From Benincasa hispida (Eukaryota > Streptophyta > Magnoliopsida > Cucurbitales > Cucurbitaceae), in NCBI RefSeq assembly GCF_009727055.1, contig NC_052357.1:87972999-88036998 (forward strand): 64,000 bases of DNA, read 5' to 3'. Both the position numbers and the translations under genes were made by a program. The notes below the pieces were generated by a model that was not told the origin of the DNA, ran no database searches, and saw only the letters and a list, made by a program, of their open reading frames with translations. Below are positions 34,014-45,459 of this stretch, one piece after another. Within the stretch, counting starts at the first letter, position 1, and each line of letters begins with the position of its first letter.

Positions 34014-34900
34014 ATGGAAACTACTACATTAGCTTTATTAGCCGCCGACAAACTAACTGGTGACAACTATGCTAGTTGGAAAAACTCATTAGTCACAATA
34101 CTAATTATCGATGACCCCCAATTCGTTCTTACGGAGAAATGTCCTTCTATTCCACCTCCTACTGCTCGAAATGTTCGAGCCGCGTATGAGTGATAGACAC
34201 GAGCGAACGAGATGGCCTGAGCATACATCTTGGTCAGTCTGAACGATGTCTTGGCCAAGAAGCATGAGCCCATGGTCATTGCACTTGAGATCATGGAGTG
34301 CCTGTAGGGAATGTTCAAACAACCGTTCGGGAAGCTCAAGCATGACGCTCTAAAGAGCATTTTCAACTCCAAAATGCAGGAGGGTACATCTATTCGAGAA
34401 CATGTTCTGAACATGATGGTCTACTTTAATGTGGCGGAGATGAACGGGGCCTTCATCGATGAGGGCAGCTAGGTTAGCATTATTCTACAAACATTGTAGA
34501 AATCTTCCTACACTTCGTAAGACACGTTGTTCTGAACAGGGTCGGTTACACCCTTCAACTCTCCTCAACGAGTTGCAGACATTCCAATCCTTGCTGAAAA
34601 GCAAGGAAAAGACAGTTGGTGAGGCAAATATTGCTTCATCATCTAAAAATTTCTACCGAGGTTCGACCTTAGGAACTAAGTTTGCACCTTCTTCTTCCAG
34701 CACTAACAAGTGGAAGAAGAAGAAAGGTGGTAAGGGGAAGGGGAAGGCACCAGCTAACCCACAACCTGTCGCATAGCGGGGTAGACAACCAGCGCTAGTT
34801 AAAAAAGAAAAATGTTTCCACTGCAATCAGAATGGGCACTAGAAGTGAAACTGCCCACGTTGGTTAAAGGAGAGGAAGAAGGCAAAGACCAAGGCCATAC
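34014..34900 (+). pseudogene. Copia element 2 gag
   Basis: ATG 34014 opens METTTLALLAADKLTGDNY, then SWKNSLVTILIIDDPQFVL and EKCPSIPPPTARNVRAAYE, then two stops. Coding-like residues continue: YILVSLNDVLAKKHEPMVIA, KSIFNSKMQEGTSIREHVL, LLNELQTFQSLLKSKEK and a Lys/Gly-rich tail. The zinc knuckle CFHCNQNGH is followed by stop-Lys-stop-NCP (34811-34852). At least eight in-frame stops or shifts. Same general layout as element A gag. Confidence 0.85.
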
Positions 34901-36324
34901 AAGGTATATGTGATTTACTGGTTTTGAAAACTTGTTTAGTGGAGAATGATGATTCTACCTGGATTATAGACTCTGGGGCCACTAATCGTGTTTGTTATTC
35001 TTTTCAGGGGATTAGATCCTAGCGGCAGCTTGAGGCTGGTGAGATGATGATGTGAGTAGGCACCAGGCACGGAGGCCTCTAGTTGACTTTACATAATAGA
35101 TTTATCATTTTAAATGATGTATATGTTATTCCTGAGTTAAAGAGGAACTTGATTTCTGTAAAGTGTTTGCTTGAATGTAAATATACTCTCAACTTTTTCA
35201 GTAATAAAGTGTCTATTCTAAAGGATGGTGTTGAGACCGTTAGAAAAAAATGTCCTCCATAACACAGAAATGTTTAAAACTGTCGTAACTTAAAATAAAC
35301 AACTTAAACTTTCTCCTAAAGAAAATGCTCAACTTTGAAACCTTCGATTTGGGCACATCAATCTCAATAGGATTGAGAGATTGGTGAAGAATGGACTTCT
35401 AAATGAGTTAGAGGAAAATTCTTTACCTGTGTACGAGTCATGCCTTGAAGGTAAGATGACTAAAAGACCTTTTACTGGAAAAGGTTATCGAGCCAAAGCT
35501 CCTCTAGAGTTAGTGCATTCAGACTTTTGTGGTCTAATGAATGTGCGAGCCCGGGAGGCTACGAGTATTTCATCACTTTTACTGATGATTATTCGAGGTA
35601 TGGATATGTTTATTTGATGCAACATAAGTCTCAATCATTTGAAAAGTTCAAAGAATTCAAGGCCGAGGTTGAAAACGCATTAGATAAATGGATTAAGACA
35701 CTTCGATCAGATTGGGGTGGAGAGTTTTTGGATTCTGAGTTCTAGAACTATTTGATAGAACATGGAATTGTTTCCTAACTTTCAGCACTTGGTACACCTT
35801 AGCAGAATGGTGTATCAAAGAGGAGAAATAGAACCCTATTGGACATGGTTCGGTCGATGATGAGTTACACTTCCTTACTGGACTCGTTTTGGGGTTTTGC
35901 AATAGTGACTGCAACTTATATCTCAACTGTGTTCCTTCCAAGACTATTTCCAAAACACCTTTAGAGTTGTGGAACGGGCGTAAAGCTAGTTTGCGTCACT
36001 TCCACATCTGGGGTTGCCTATCACATGTGCTTGAGGCTAATCCTAAGAAACTGGAGCCACGTTCAAGGTTGTGCCTATTTTAGGCTACCTCAAAGGGACA
36101 TGAAGGGGTTACATTTATGATCCCAAGGAAAAAAAGGTGTTTGTGTCGACAAACACTACCTTCCTTGAGAAGGATCATATAAGGGAGCACATACCAAGAA
36201 GTAAAATTGTATTGAGTGAACTTTCCAAAGAAACTATTGAAACTTCAATAAGAGTTGTTAAAGAACTTGCTACATCAACAAGAGTTGTTGATGGAAGTTC
36301 ATCTAGTAGTCAAATCCACCTCAT
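34901..36324 (+). pseudogene. Copia element 2 protease and integrase
   Basis: Protease motif WIIDSGATNR (about 34960-34990) keeps the catalytic DSG. Then a GAG pre-integrase part (GHINLNRIERLVKNGLLNEL, CLEGKMTKRPFTGKGYR). The integrase core shows LVHSDFCG (first Asp), FITFTDDYSRYGYVYLMQH, and TLRSDWGGEFLDSEF (second Asp, ~35697-35745). The third segment has NGVSKRRNRTLLDMVRSMM, with Lys where Glu is typical (NGVSERRNRT), so the catalytic Glu appears lost. Frameshifts follow, through the region of ISKTPLELWNGRK. Several stops. Confidence 0.83.
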
Positions 36325-37527
36325 GTGTTGAGGGAACCTCGACGTAGTGGAAGGGTTGCAAACCTACCCGTTCGCTATATGGGTTTAACTGAAATCCTGG
36401 CTATGATAGTTGATGGTGAAATTGAGGATCTATTGTCTTACAATAAGGCAATGGAAGATGTTGACAGGGATGAATGGGTCAAAGCCATGGATCTCGAGAT
36501 GGAGTCTATGTACTTCAACTCAATATGGGATCTTGTAGATCAACCTGATGGGGTTACATCTATAGGTTACAAATGGATCTACAAAAGGAAACAAGGTGCT
36601 GATAGGAAGGTGCAAACCTTCAAGGCTGAACTTGTGGAAAAGGGTTATACCCAGATGGAGGGAGTTGATTATAAGGAGACTTTATCGCCTGTTGCCATGC
36701 TTAAGTCTATCCGCATCCTCCTGTCCATTTCCTCATATTATGACTATGAGATATGAGAAATAGATGTCAAGACTGCTTTCTGAATGGTAATCTTGAAGAG
36801 ACCATTTATATGGTGCAACCCGAGGAATTCATAGCCCAAGGTTAGAAGCAAAAGGTTTGCAAGCTAAATCGGTCCATTTATGAACTGAAACAGGCATCTC
36901 GATCTTGGAAGATAAAGTTTGATACTACGATCAAATCTTATGGCTTTGACCAAAACGTTGATGAACCTTGTGTCTACAAGAAAATCATCAACAGTTAAGT
37001 AGTTTTCCTAGTGTTATATGTTGACAATATTCTACTCATTAGGAATGATGTAGGTTTATTGACTTCAGTTAAGAACTGGCTAGCGACCTAATTAATGAAA
37101 GATTTGGGTGAGGCTCAGTTTGTTCTTGAGATTCAGATCTTTCCGGAACGAAAGAACAAACTGCTAGCACTATTTCAAGCATCGTATATTGATAAGATGT
37201 TGATCAAGTACTCAATGTAGAACTCCAAGAGGGGCCTTTTGTCTTTTCGTCATGGAGTTACATTGTCTAATGAGCAATGTTCTAAGACACCTCAAGAGGT
37301 TGAGGAAATGAGAGGGGTCCAATATGTATTTGTCATTGGCAGTTTGATATACACGATGTTATGTACTAAAACTGACATCTGCTACGCTGTAGGGATAGTC
37401 AGTAGATATCAGTCTAATCCAGGACAGGGTCACTGGACTGTAGTCAAGAACATCCTCAAGTATCTTCGTAGAACAAGGGACTACATGCTTGTGTATGGTT
37501 TTAAGGATTTGATCCTTACAGGATACG
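36325..37527 (+). pseudogene. Copia element 2 reverse transcriptase and partial RNase H
   Basis: RVT_2 reverse transcriptase. The open part 36325-36756 carries EWVKAMDLEMESMY, WDLVDQPDGVTSIGYKWIYK, LVEKGYTQMEGVDYKETLSP and SIRILLSISSYYDYEI. After a stop and shift come LNGNLEETIYMVQPEEF and SIYELKQASRSWKIKFD. The active-site box reads LYVDNILLI (37017-37028) instead of YVDD, which removes one catalytic Asp. The connection to RNase H has GSLIYTMLCTKTDICYAVGI, VSRYQSNPGQGHW and RRTRDYMLVYGFKDLILTGY, then breaks off at 37527 where LTR sequence starts. The RNase H catalytic core is therefore missing. Confidence 0.87.
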
Positions 37528-37736
37528 TGGGGTTGATGCCTTACATCTCATAGGGTCTTGTAGTTTGTAAACACGTGTATGAACAAACTATTTGTGATCT
37601 AATAATATAAGATATATTATTCACTACTGTCTATAAAATATGAGATATTTTAGTTACATTAACCATCAACAAATAATCTAAGATCTCTGATTATCGTTGG
37701 AACTTAAGCATGTATGTGGAGACATACAAGTGGATC
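37528..37736 (+). repeat. Truncated LTR joined to RNase H of element 2
   Basis: Matches the first ~200 bp of the LTR at 28627 (gggttgatgcc, tcatagggtc, tgtagtttgtaaacac). It is joined directly to the RNase H reading frame and stops at 37736 after caagtggatc. It could be the 3' LTR after an internal deletion, or another copy inserted into RNase H. Confidence 0.75.
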
Positions 37737-38075
37737 GTCTATCCCTTTGTGCTCGAAAAGTAAGAACTGATGTTCAAATAAATCTTGCAACGAGTCCATG
37801 ATCTCACGTGCAATGACCATGTTCTCAACCCTTTTGGCCAAAATATTAGGTATGCTAGCCAAAATGTGAAGTCGGGCCAATGATTTAGCCTTCATCCACA
37901 CCTCATATGCATTGCGAATACTATGCGGTGCATCAAGGGTCGGGACTTTAGGACATTCCTCAACCATGACAAATTCGAGGTGGTTTACCACGAAATACGT
38001 TTTACAAAACTCTTTCCACTGTATGTAATTGGTCAAATTTGAGGCATTAAATGGAAATACTAACAAGTTGCTGGA
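37737..38075 (-). pseudogene. Copia element 3 gag fragment
   Basis: Minus-strand residues SNLLVFPFNASNLTNYIQWK, then TYFVVNHLEFVMVEECPKVP, SIRNAYEVWMKAKSLARLHI and ENMVIAREIMDSLQDLFEHQ. The expected start ATG just ahead of SNLL is TCC. The open frame upstream (to 38138) is leader. The gag is cut at 37736 by the LTR piece of element 2, so the rest of element 3 is absent. Best match in the window is the gag of element 1. Confidence 0.8.
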
Positions 38076-39824
38076 AAAAAAAACACATTGACCTACGTAA
38101 GGTTTTAAGCAAATACCCGTTGAAAAAACATACAACATCTAATAAGGTTTAGCAAAACTAATATGAACCCTATGTGACATCTAGTTTTGCAATAACGCTT
38201 CAAAGGTTTAGAACAAAATCCTCTGTAGGGAGGTCAATTATCCCTCCTCTGAATTGAGAAATTCTCAACCAGTCATTAATACCAGAACAACTCTTACTCC
38301 TATAACGACTAACCATCATTGATTTGGTAAAGAAATCATTAACTTACTTAACAATTTTTCATAAGTGTGACCCGTCATTTTAGGCCCTAGAGTTCTGCCC
38401 CAAGCAGCCAATCCGAAGGGAAAAAATTCGATTAGGGCAAAAACTAAAGCGACCCTATCCATTTCTGGAGTTCACCTTGATCTTGACCAACTGCGCAAAA
38501 CCCATCCGAAGGGGGACGCTCCTAGAGCGCCATGAGGGAGTACAGAATGATCTCACGGTGCGAACCAATGACAGGGACCGTAGAACGTGTTGACACACAC
38601 CCTTCACCCACTTACTATAAACACTCTAACCATCCACGTTCATATTGACTCATGAAAACACCATCCAAAGGGAGATGCTTCAAGAGCACCACGAGGCCAA
38701 GCATGAATCTCACGACGTGAACATTCGGGAGAAACGTGAGAGAAATCATTGACATATTAGATACATCTCTTCCTCCCACTGAGTATTTTATAACCTAGGG
38801 TTTAGTTTACATAGAAAAAACACGGCTAAAAAATTTAAATAAGTAACTTTTAGGTTTGCCCAAGAGTAACTTTTACCTTGGATAGTTGAAACAATTTTTT
38901 ATCATCATCCATTAAACTCTTTAACGGAGTCTTTGACCAACTGTCACATGCTTGCAAAAAATCTATCTAATTTACCTTTCCAGATAGGTTCCCAGGTAGG
39001 GGTGTTCCGTTTCCATCAGCTTAAGTACCCCAACCTAGACAGAACCCGTCTTAGACAAAAGGTCCCTTATAGATAGATTTAATATAATTTTAATCTTTTA
39101 TGCCAATCAATTTAATCCTATAAAACCGACTTAAAAAGATTAAACTTAGGTTGTTAATCCCATTAGAACCTTTGAACCTAGGTCTATCTTAATCCAATTT
39201 TAAAACCCTTTTAAAACATGAGTTCACCTTAAGTCTGCATGCAACTCTTTCTTATCGATTTTAGTTCTAATTTCTATTATAACGCTTAATATAAAAATAA
39301 AAATAAAAAAAACCAATCACAACGTAAAGCAAACACATACAAGGCATTCGTAACTTTCATAAACATCCTAATTGTCATGTTTCATGCATTCTTCATTCAT
39401 TGCTACCTTTTTATATAACACTTATACAAATTAGCAACGAACCAAGCAAAACATGCTTCTATTCACCCTTATACTATAACGCTTATAATATAAAGATGAT
39501 GCATGAATATGCTTACTGCATGCATAAATATAACTTTTATATTTCATGATGCATGCACATACTTTCTTGTAATTTCATCATGCAATATTATAACACTTAT
39601 AATACTGATGCATGAATAATTGCACAACCTAAGGTAGGTTTCAAATCTAGATGCCATACATTATGCCATATAAACCACATACATCTCATGTATATTAAAC
39701 AAATGTTGACGAACCGGAAAAAATTGCCTCAAATCCTCAAAAACTAGCTAACTATTACAAATGCAAAGAGTCTCCAGTTCAAACAGGCAAGCCGAGTCTT
39801 GAACCATTCGGTCGAAGTCCGTGT
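38076..39824 (-). other. Leader of copia element 3, first piece
   Basis: Collinear, in reverse, with the leaders of elements 1 and 2: the gggacgctcctagagcgcc/cacgaggccaagcatgaatctc blocks near 38500-38720, the ggtaggggtgttccgtttcc block near 39000, and five A/T hairpins with short loops (about 39274, 39411, 39470, 39527, 39585). No coding signal. Confidence 0.7.
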
Positions 39825-42032
39825 TGTTGGGATAATGTCCTAATTCTCTCGGAGTCTCGTTGTTTTGTAAAAATACACATTGTTCAAAGAATAAAATAAT
39901 TGTTATTTAATTCTGGCATTTACTCATGTCCAATAAACAAAGCTCCTTGGTTATCTTATGTGAACTTAAGCATGTATATGTGATATACAAGTGGATCCTG
40001 CCTTAAGTGATAACCTAAATCAGTCTATAGTATAAGGATTAAGGTGGGATACCTGATCCTGATGACACTATGGATACGACCCGCTTTGTAGAGGTTTGCA
40101 AGTGTTGTAAACTACTACAGATGGTTGATCCTGTCCATTCATGTGGAGACGTGGAGCGGGGGTGTCCTATATAAAGAGTTTGTATAAGACCTGGACCATG
40201 AGATGACTAGACTCTGTATATAATACCGTTGATACTAGAGACTTGCATCTCACCTAAACGACCATAGGTGACATGACCTCAATCCTTAATGTTTTAGAAA
40301 CTTCTGCCTTTGAGGGCGGTCTTTTGATCAGTATGGGTGAGAGTGGCCAGATTGCCAACTCAACATGCCTACTTTTTTGGGGACTTGTCTGATCTGGGAG
40401 TTGGGAACTCAATCCACAATATGGAATTCACTCATTTCCCGAAGAATGGATAAGTAGAGAGATTGCTCTCTTAAGGGCTGATTCTGGAGCTTGAACATAG
40501 TAGTCACAGCTTCTCTTTAGAAGAGAAGACTCAGTCATAGAAGGACTATGACTTATGTTCATTAAAGGGATCAATGGTACTTAAGGAGACAGATGTAACT
40601 ACAGGGGCATAACGGTTATTGGTCTAGCTGCTCTTACGAGCGATCTATGAAGGGTTGTCGCACTGCTGATTGGTTAAGATGGACACATAATATATATATA
40701 GTAAGGAGAGTTTAGCTGTCAGTCTTTAGTGGAGTGCCAGGCAATTAATGGATGGTAGATCTCGTAACTAAAGAGTTTAGTCAGTTATTCACGTACCGTT
40801 GGAACTTCGGAGCTACAGGTCCATGAGGTCCCCTTGATAGCTTGGATTATTTTGAGGATCAGTTCTTGGTATTGATTTGAAATGTTCAAATTGACAATAG
40901 GTATTTTGATTATATATGATATAATCGGTTCGATGTATGAGATACATCTAGCAGAGGACTGATGTAAATCAGATTTACATTAAGTACCATGGAATTGAAA
41001 AAGAACTATGGCTTATATGTTTCATGAGATGAAATATTAAAGTTAAAGGTTATAAATATAGTATGATAAGTTGGTTATCATTTATATTTATAATAATATT
41101 AATTATTCGATAATTAATACTTTTTCTTTTAAATAACCAAAGTAGTGGGTGGTTATTGGATCATGGTAACTGTGAGTTTAAAAGGAAAATTGGTTTTCCT
41201 ATTTGAAGAAGAAGTTTTACAAAAGTTTGAAAAGGTTTTTTGAGTTTTCTCTCGCGAAAAAGAAAGTCACGCGTCGTCAAGTAAATTCGGATTTACTAAA
41301 CGACGGTTGGACGAGCTAAACAATCGTGTAGGTGTGAGCTAAACGATTGTGTAGTGTTTACTAAACGATCGCATAACTTTGCTAGACGATCGCTGGCCCA
41401 AGGTACAGATCGTATAGTGTCTGTAGACGACAGACCAAGCTAAACGATAGAGCTAAACGATCGCATAGCTTTTACTAGACGATTGCATAGCTTTATCTAA
41501 ACGATTGGGCATCGACCTATACGATACGTCTCTGCCATCTCCAACTTGCCCAGTCGTGTACGCGATCGTTGTTTCCTCCCTTCGCCAGCCTCATACCAAG
41601 TTTGAACAAAGCCCACCATCTGGATTCTCACACCGAGAATACCAAGGTCGCCTTGTTGGTGGTGTCAGACTCAACTCGACACCGTCGAGGTTTTCTGAAG
41701 GCCATTCATGTTGCGAAGGAGTTCGTGATCGAGGAGATCATTGGGGACGAACGCGAAGTGTTCGTGCGATGTTGCGGTCAGGTAGATCGAGCGTTTGTGG
41801 TCGCTGTTGTTCGAGCGTTCGTGCACATAGGAGCGTGGAGACGCTTCTGCCATTGTTCGTATAGAATTTCTCTCTTGTTTATTTAAGATTCTCATGCTGT
41901 AATTTCTGTATTATTTGCATAACCGCTTGTTCTATATTCGACTGTAAATGCATTGTTGATTCATGATTGTAATTTGGAATAGTCTTGTTCCGCTGCTCAT
42001 TGAAATCTCGGGTTTCAATTTCCTTCACATGT
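39820..42032 (+). mobile_element. Solo copia LTR with diverged target duplication
   Basis: LTR 39825-42027 (2203 bp), TGTTGGGATAATGTCC to TTCCTTCA, flanked by cgtgt (39820-39824) and catgt (42028-42032), four of five bases equal. No primer site follows it. Same family as 7809, 23709 and 42870. It sits in the leader of element 3. Confidence 0.83.
41296..41575. repeat. CGATCG palindrome cluster in solo LTR
   Basis: Around ten copies of taaacgatcg / acgatcgc words with irregular spacing, at the same relative place as in the LTR at 23709. Confidence 0.85.
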
Positions 42033-42851
42033 CTCCACTGATTGTGTACCAAAAATCCATGCGATCGTCTACACGAAAGAGTAAAGGACTCAATCATTTA
42101 CCTACGTTTCCAGAGCTAAACGATCGTTTAGCAATGATCATGTACATTTTACTATGCGATGAAGCATGAAGTACCCGATGGTGCAGCGCGCTCAGCAACG
42201 CAAGCCTTATACGATCGTCTAAACGACAATGATGCGACAAAGCACTATTGTCTAGACGATCGCTGAGCGATCGCCTTCGTATCGTATAGCATGTGATCAT
42301 GTAGTCAGTAACTATATGATGAGGCATGCTAACTACATGATCGTTTAGCGCGCGCCTTCTTCTAAACAATGAGCATCAAATGCTCCCACTCGATCATTTA
42401 CCTCCAACACCTACGCAATCAGGCAACCAACACTATGCAATAAAGTAAACGATCAATTAGTAAATACTACACGATTACATAGAAAAATCTATATGATCGT
42501 TTAGCCAAATCCCAATGATCGTTTACCTGACGCTACATGACACGACCAACTCTTGGTCTTCTTCCTCGCTGAGAACCACATCTCCATGCTTCGAAACTTC
42601 ATCACAAACGACTCAACAAACTCAAACACTTTGAGTTATAGACTCAATAGCATGTTAATTATGCCCAAAAACACAGGGGTCCTTACAAATTATCACTTTG
42701 TAATTTAAAACTTTAAACAGAGGCAATTAAACTCGTAAAAATTCATCAACACCATCCACAAACGCATTTAACAATTAAACGCAATACAGAAAACCTACCA
42801 CGACTGTAAAAGAAGTTCAAAAGAGAAGTGAAATTTGGAATATTAGAACAA
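42033..42851 (-). other. Leader of copia element 3, second piece, with CGATCG cluster
   Basis: Between the solo LTR and the primer site. A dense cluster of CGATCG words occupies about 42056-42540; GCTAAACGATCGTTTAGC at 42115-42132 is a perfect 18-nt palindrome. The word tgatgaagcatg/gatgaggcatg recurs, as in the leader of element 2. The remainder (42541-42851) is plain A/T-rich leader. Confidence 0.75.
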
Positions 42852-42855
42852 CCTG

Positions 42856-42867
42856 ACTCTAATACCA
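42856..42867 (-). other. Primer-binding site of copia element 3
   Basis: On the minus strand TGGTATTAGAGT, two mismatches from the tRNA-iMet site, two bases after the LTR end. Confidence 0.82.
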
Positions 42868-42869
42868 AT

Positions 42870-44898
42870 TGAAGGAAATCGAACATGAAGATTTCCATGA
42901 GCAGTGGAATGATCGTTCCAAATTTCATTCATATATGAACATAAACAATTACAATCAAGAAACGAAAACATACAGGCTATGCATAAAACGAAATTACAGG
43001 ATGTGTTTTACTACGATCAAGGGAAAGAATAAACATACCTTTGAAGACTCATCTTCAAACACCCTCGATCACGAACGCTCAATCAATCAGCAAGACTGCA
43101 ACACATGAACGCTCGTACACTACGACCGCAACATAGCACGATCACAGCGAACTCGAACACAGTGATCTCCAAAATCAACAACACCACGAACGGCCTCCAA
43201 AAACCTCAAACTATGTCGAGTTGAGTACGACACCACCACAATGGCTACCTTGGTATTCTCAATGTGAGAATCCAAAAGTGTGGGCTCTGTGTGGACTTGG
43301 TTAGAGGACGAGACCGGAGGAAGAACAATCATGTAAACGATTGAGCAAGTAGGAGATGACAAGTCTATCGTATAGACGATGCCCAATCGTTTAGAAGAAG
43401 CTCCGCAATCGTTTAGCTAATGGCCAACTGAGTGACTACCGTATAGTGTCACTCCACAATCGTCTAGTCCCTCTTCAGCTATCGTTTAATGAATCTCATT
43501 CACTTGACAGCCTTTCCGTGAGTAACTTGTCGAGAATCGCAACTTTCTCAAAATCTACTAAATTTAGGAAAACATTTTTCCTTTTATCTCACGGTTACCA
43601 TGAAACCACCAATAACCTCCCACTTAATTGGTTATTAGAGAAAAAGAGATAATTATCCAATAATTAATATTATTATAAATATATATGATAATCAACATAC
43701 CATAGTATATTTATAACCTATAGTTTTAATATTTCATCTCATGAAACATATAGCCCATAGCTCTTTTTCTATTTCATGGCACTTAATGTAAATCTCATTT
43801 ACATTAATTCTCCATTTGATGTATCTCATACATCACACAGATCATATCATATATAATCGAATTTCCTCTTGTTAATTTGAATTTTTCAAATCAACACCAA
43901 GAACTGGTTCTCAACTTGAATCCATTGAGCTACTAAGGGACCTTATGGACCGGTAGCTCGAAGCTCCAACGGTACGTGAATAACTGACTAAAATCTTTAG
44001 TCACGGGATCCACCATCCGTTAACTGCCATGCACTCCATTAAAGACTGACAGTTGAACTCTTCTTACCACAAATATATTATGTGTCCATATCAACCAATC
44101 AACCGTGCGATAATCCTTCACAAATCATTCGTAAGTACAGCTGGGTCAATAACCATTATGCCCCTGTAGTTACATCTAACTCCTTAAGTACCACTGATCC
44201 CTCTAATTAATATAAGTCATAGTCCTACTATGACTGAGTCCTCTCTTCCAAAGAGAAGTTGTGGCCACTATGTTCAAGCCCCGGAATCTGCCCTTAAGGG
44301 AGCAATCTATCTACTTACCCCTGTTTTGGAGAATGAGTGAATTCCATCTTGTGTAACTGAGTTCCCAACTCCGAAATCAGATAAGTTCCCAAAAAGGTAG
44401 GCATGTTGAGTTGGCAATCTGGCCACTCTCACCCATACTAATCAAAGGACCGCCCTCAAATGCAGAAGTTCCCAAAACACTCAAGATTGAGGTCCTACCA
44501 CCTATGGTTGTTGAGACTAGTCATCTCGTGGTCAGGTCTTATACAAACTCTTTGTATAAAACACCCCGCTCGCATGTCTCCACATGAATGGTCAGGATCT
44601 ACCATCTATAGTAGTTCACAACACTTGCAAACCTCTACAAAGCAGGTTTAATCTGTAATGTCACTAGGATCAAATATCCCTCCTTAATCCTTATACCACA
44701 GACCTATTTAGGTTATCACTTAAGGTATGATCCATTTGTATATCTCATATACATGGTTAAGTTTACATACAATAACCATGGAGCTTTGTTTATTAGATAT
44801 GAGTAAATGCCAGATAAAATAACTCTTATTTATTCATAACAATGTGTATAGATTACAAAGTACGAGACTCCGGGAGAATTAGGACACCAATCCCAACA
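42870..44898 (-). repeat. 5' LTR of copia element 3 (2029 bp)
   Basis: Minus-strand start TGTTGGGATTGGTGTCC at 44898, end CTTCA at 42870. It carries the core block near 43935-43965 and a CGATCG cluster (43325-43490). Because the gag end is lost, its partner LTR is not in the window. Confidence 0.87.
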
Positions 44899-45459
44899 CC
44901 AGGAACGTCGAACCGAAACTGGAAACACAAAGCAATGAATGTGAAACACAAAGCCAGAACTGAAAGATGAACGTGGGAAATGGATCTGGAAGCATGAACC
45001 TTGGAACGAAACTGGAAGACGAATGTCAGAAGCACGAATGGCGGAACCAATCGCACGAACTTCAAGGGTGGTGGCTGTCGGCTTGTCATGAAACACTGAA
45101 GGTCTGAAATCAAGAAATTAGAATGGAGATTGAAGGAGAAGAAATGAAAAAGTTAGGGTTTATTTTACTTTTATATATGAGTGGAAAAATTAATGGTATT
45201 TTTTTTGGCTGGGCCTGCAAAAATGGGAGGGGATGGGCTGTTTTTAATAATAATGTTTATTATGCAGAATTTAAAGCTATATGTTGACTGGGTCGGTCAG
45301 GTTTATTAGATTTTGCAAAATCAAACGACCAATCAATGAAAATTACTTCACATAAACCGACAACCAAGCGACCATGTTAAAATTCTGGCTGATTGCCCTC
45401 AAAACGGTCAGTTTCGGTTAGTCGGATCGGCTTTCGGTGACTTTGTGTACATCCCTAGT
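44899..45459. other. Unassigned sequence between copia LTR and Harbinger ORF1
   Basis: 44899-45120 is A/G-rich with recurring ggaac/gaaac words. 45200-45460 contains cggtcagtttcggttagtcg and ttgtgtacatccctag, reminiscent of 3' ends of plant DNA elements. I see no gene and no clear terminal inverted repeat. Confidence 0.4.

Larger units (their letters stand above)
28627..37736 (+). mobile_element. Copia element 2, most complete copy in the window
   Basis: 5' LTR 28627-29991, primer site 29994, ~4-kb leader, gag from 34014, protease about 34961, integrase to about 36250, reverse transcriptase 36325-37527, and LTR sequence from 37528. It is inserted in the integrase of element 1 after gatag (28622-28626). 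Many stops make it inactive. It ends abruptly at 37736 against antisense gag of element 3, so the expected right-hand target duplication is lost. Confidence 0.85.

Noticed and set aside
41505..41886. Two overlapping open frames of 105-119 residues
   Set aside because: They lie inside a solo LTR and are not kept as clean frames in the sister LTRs at 25353 and 8050.
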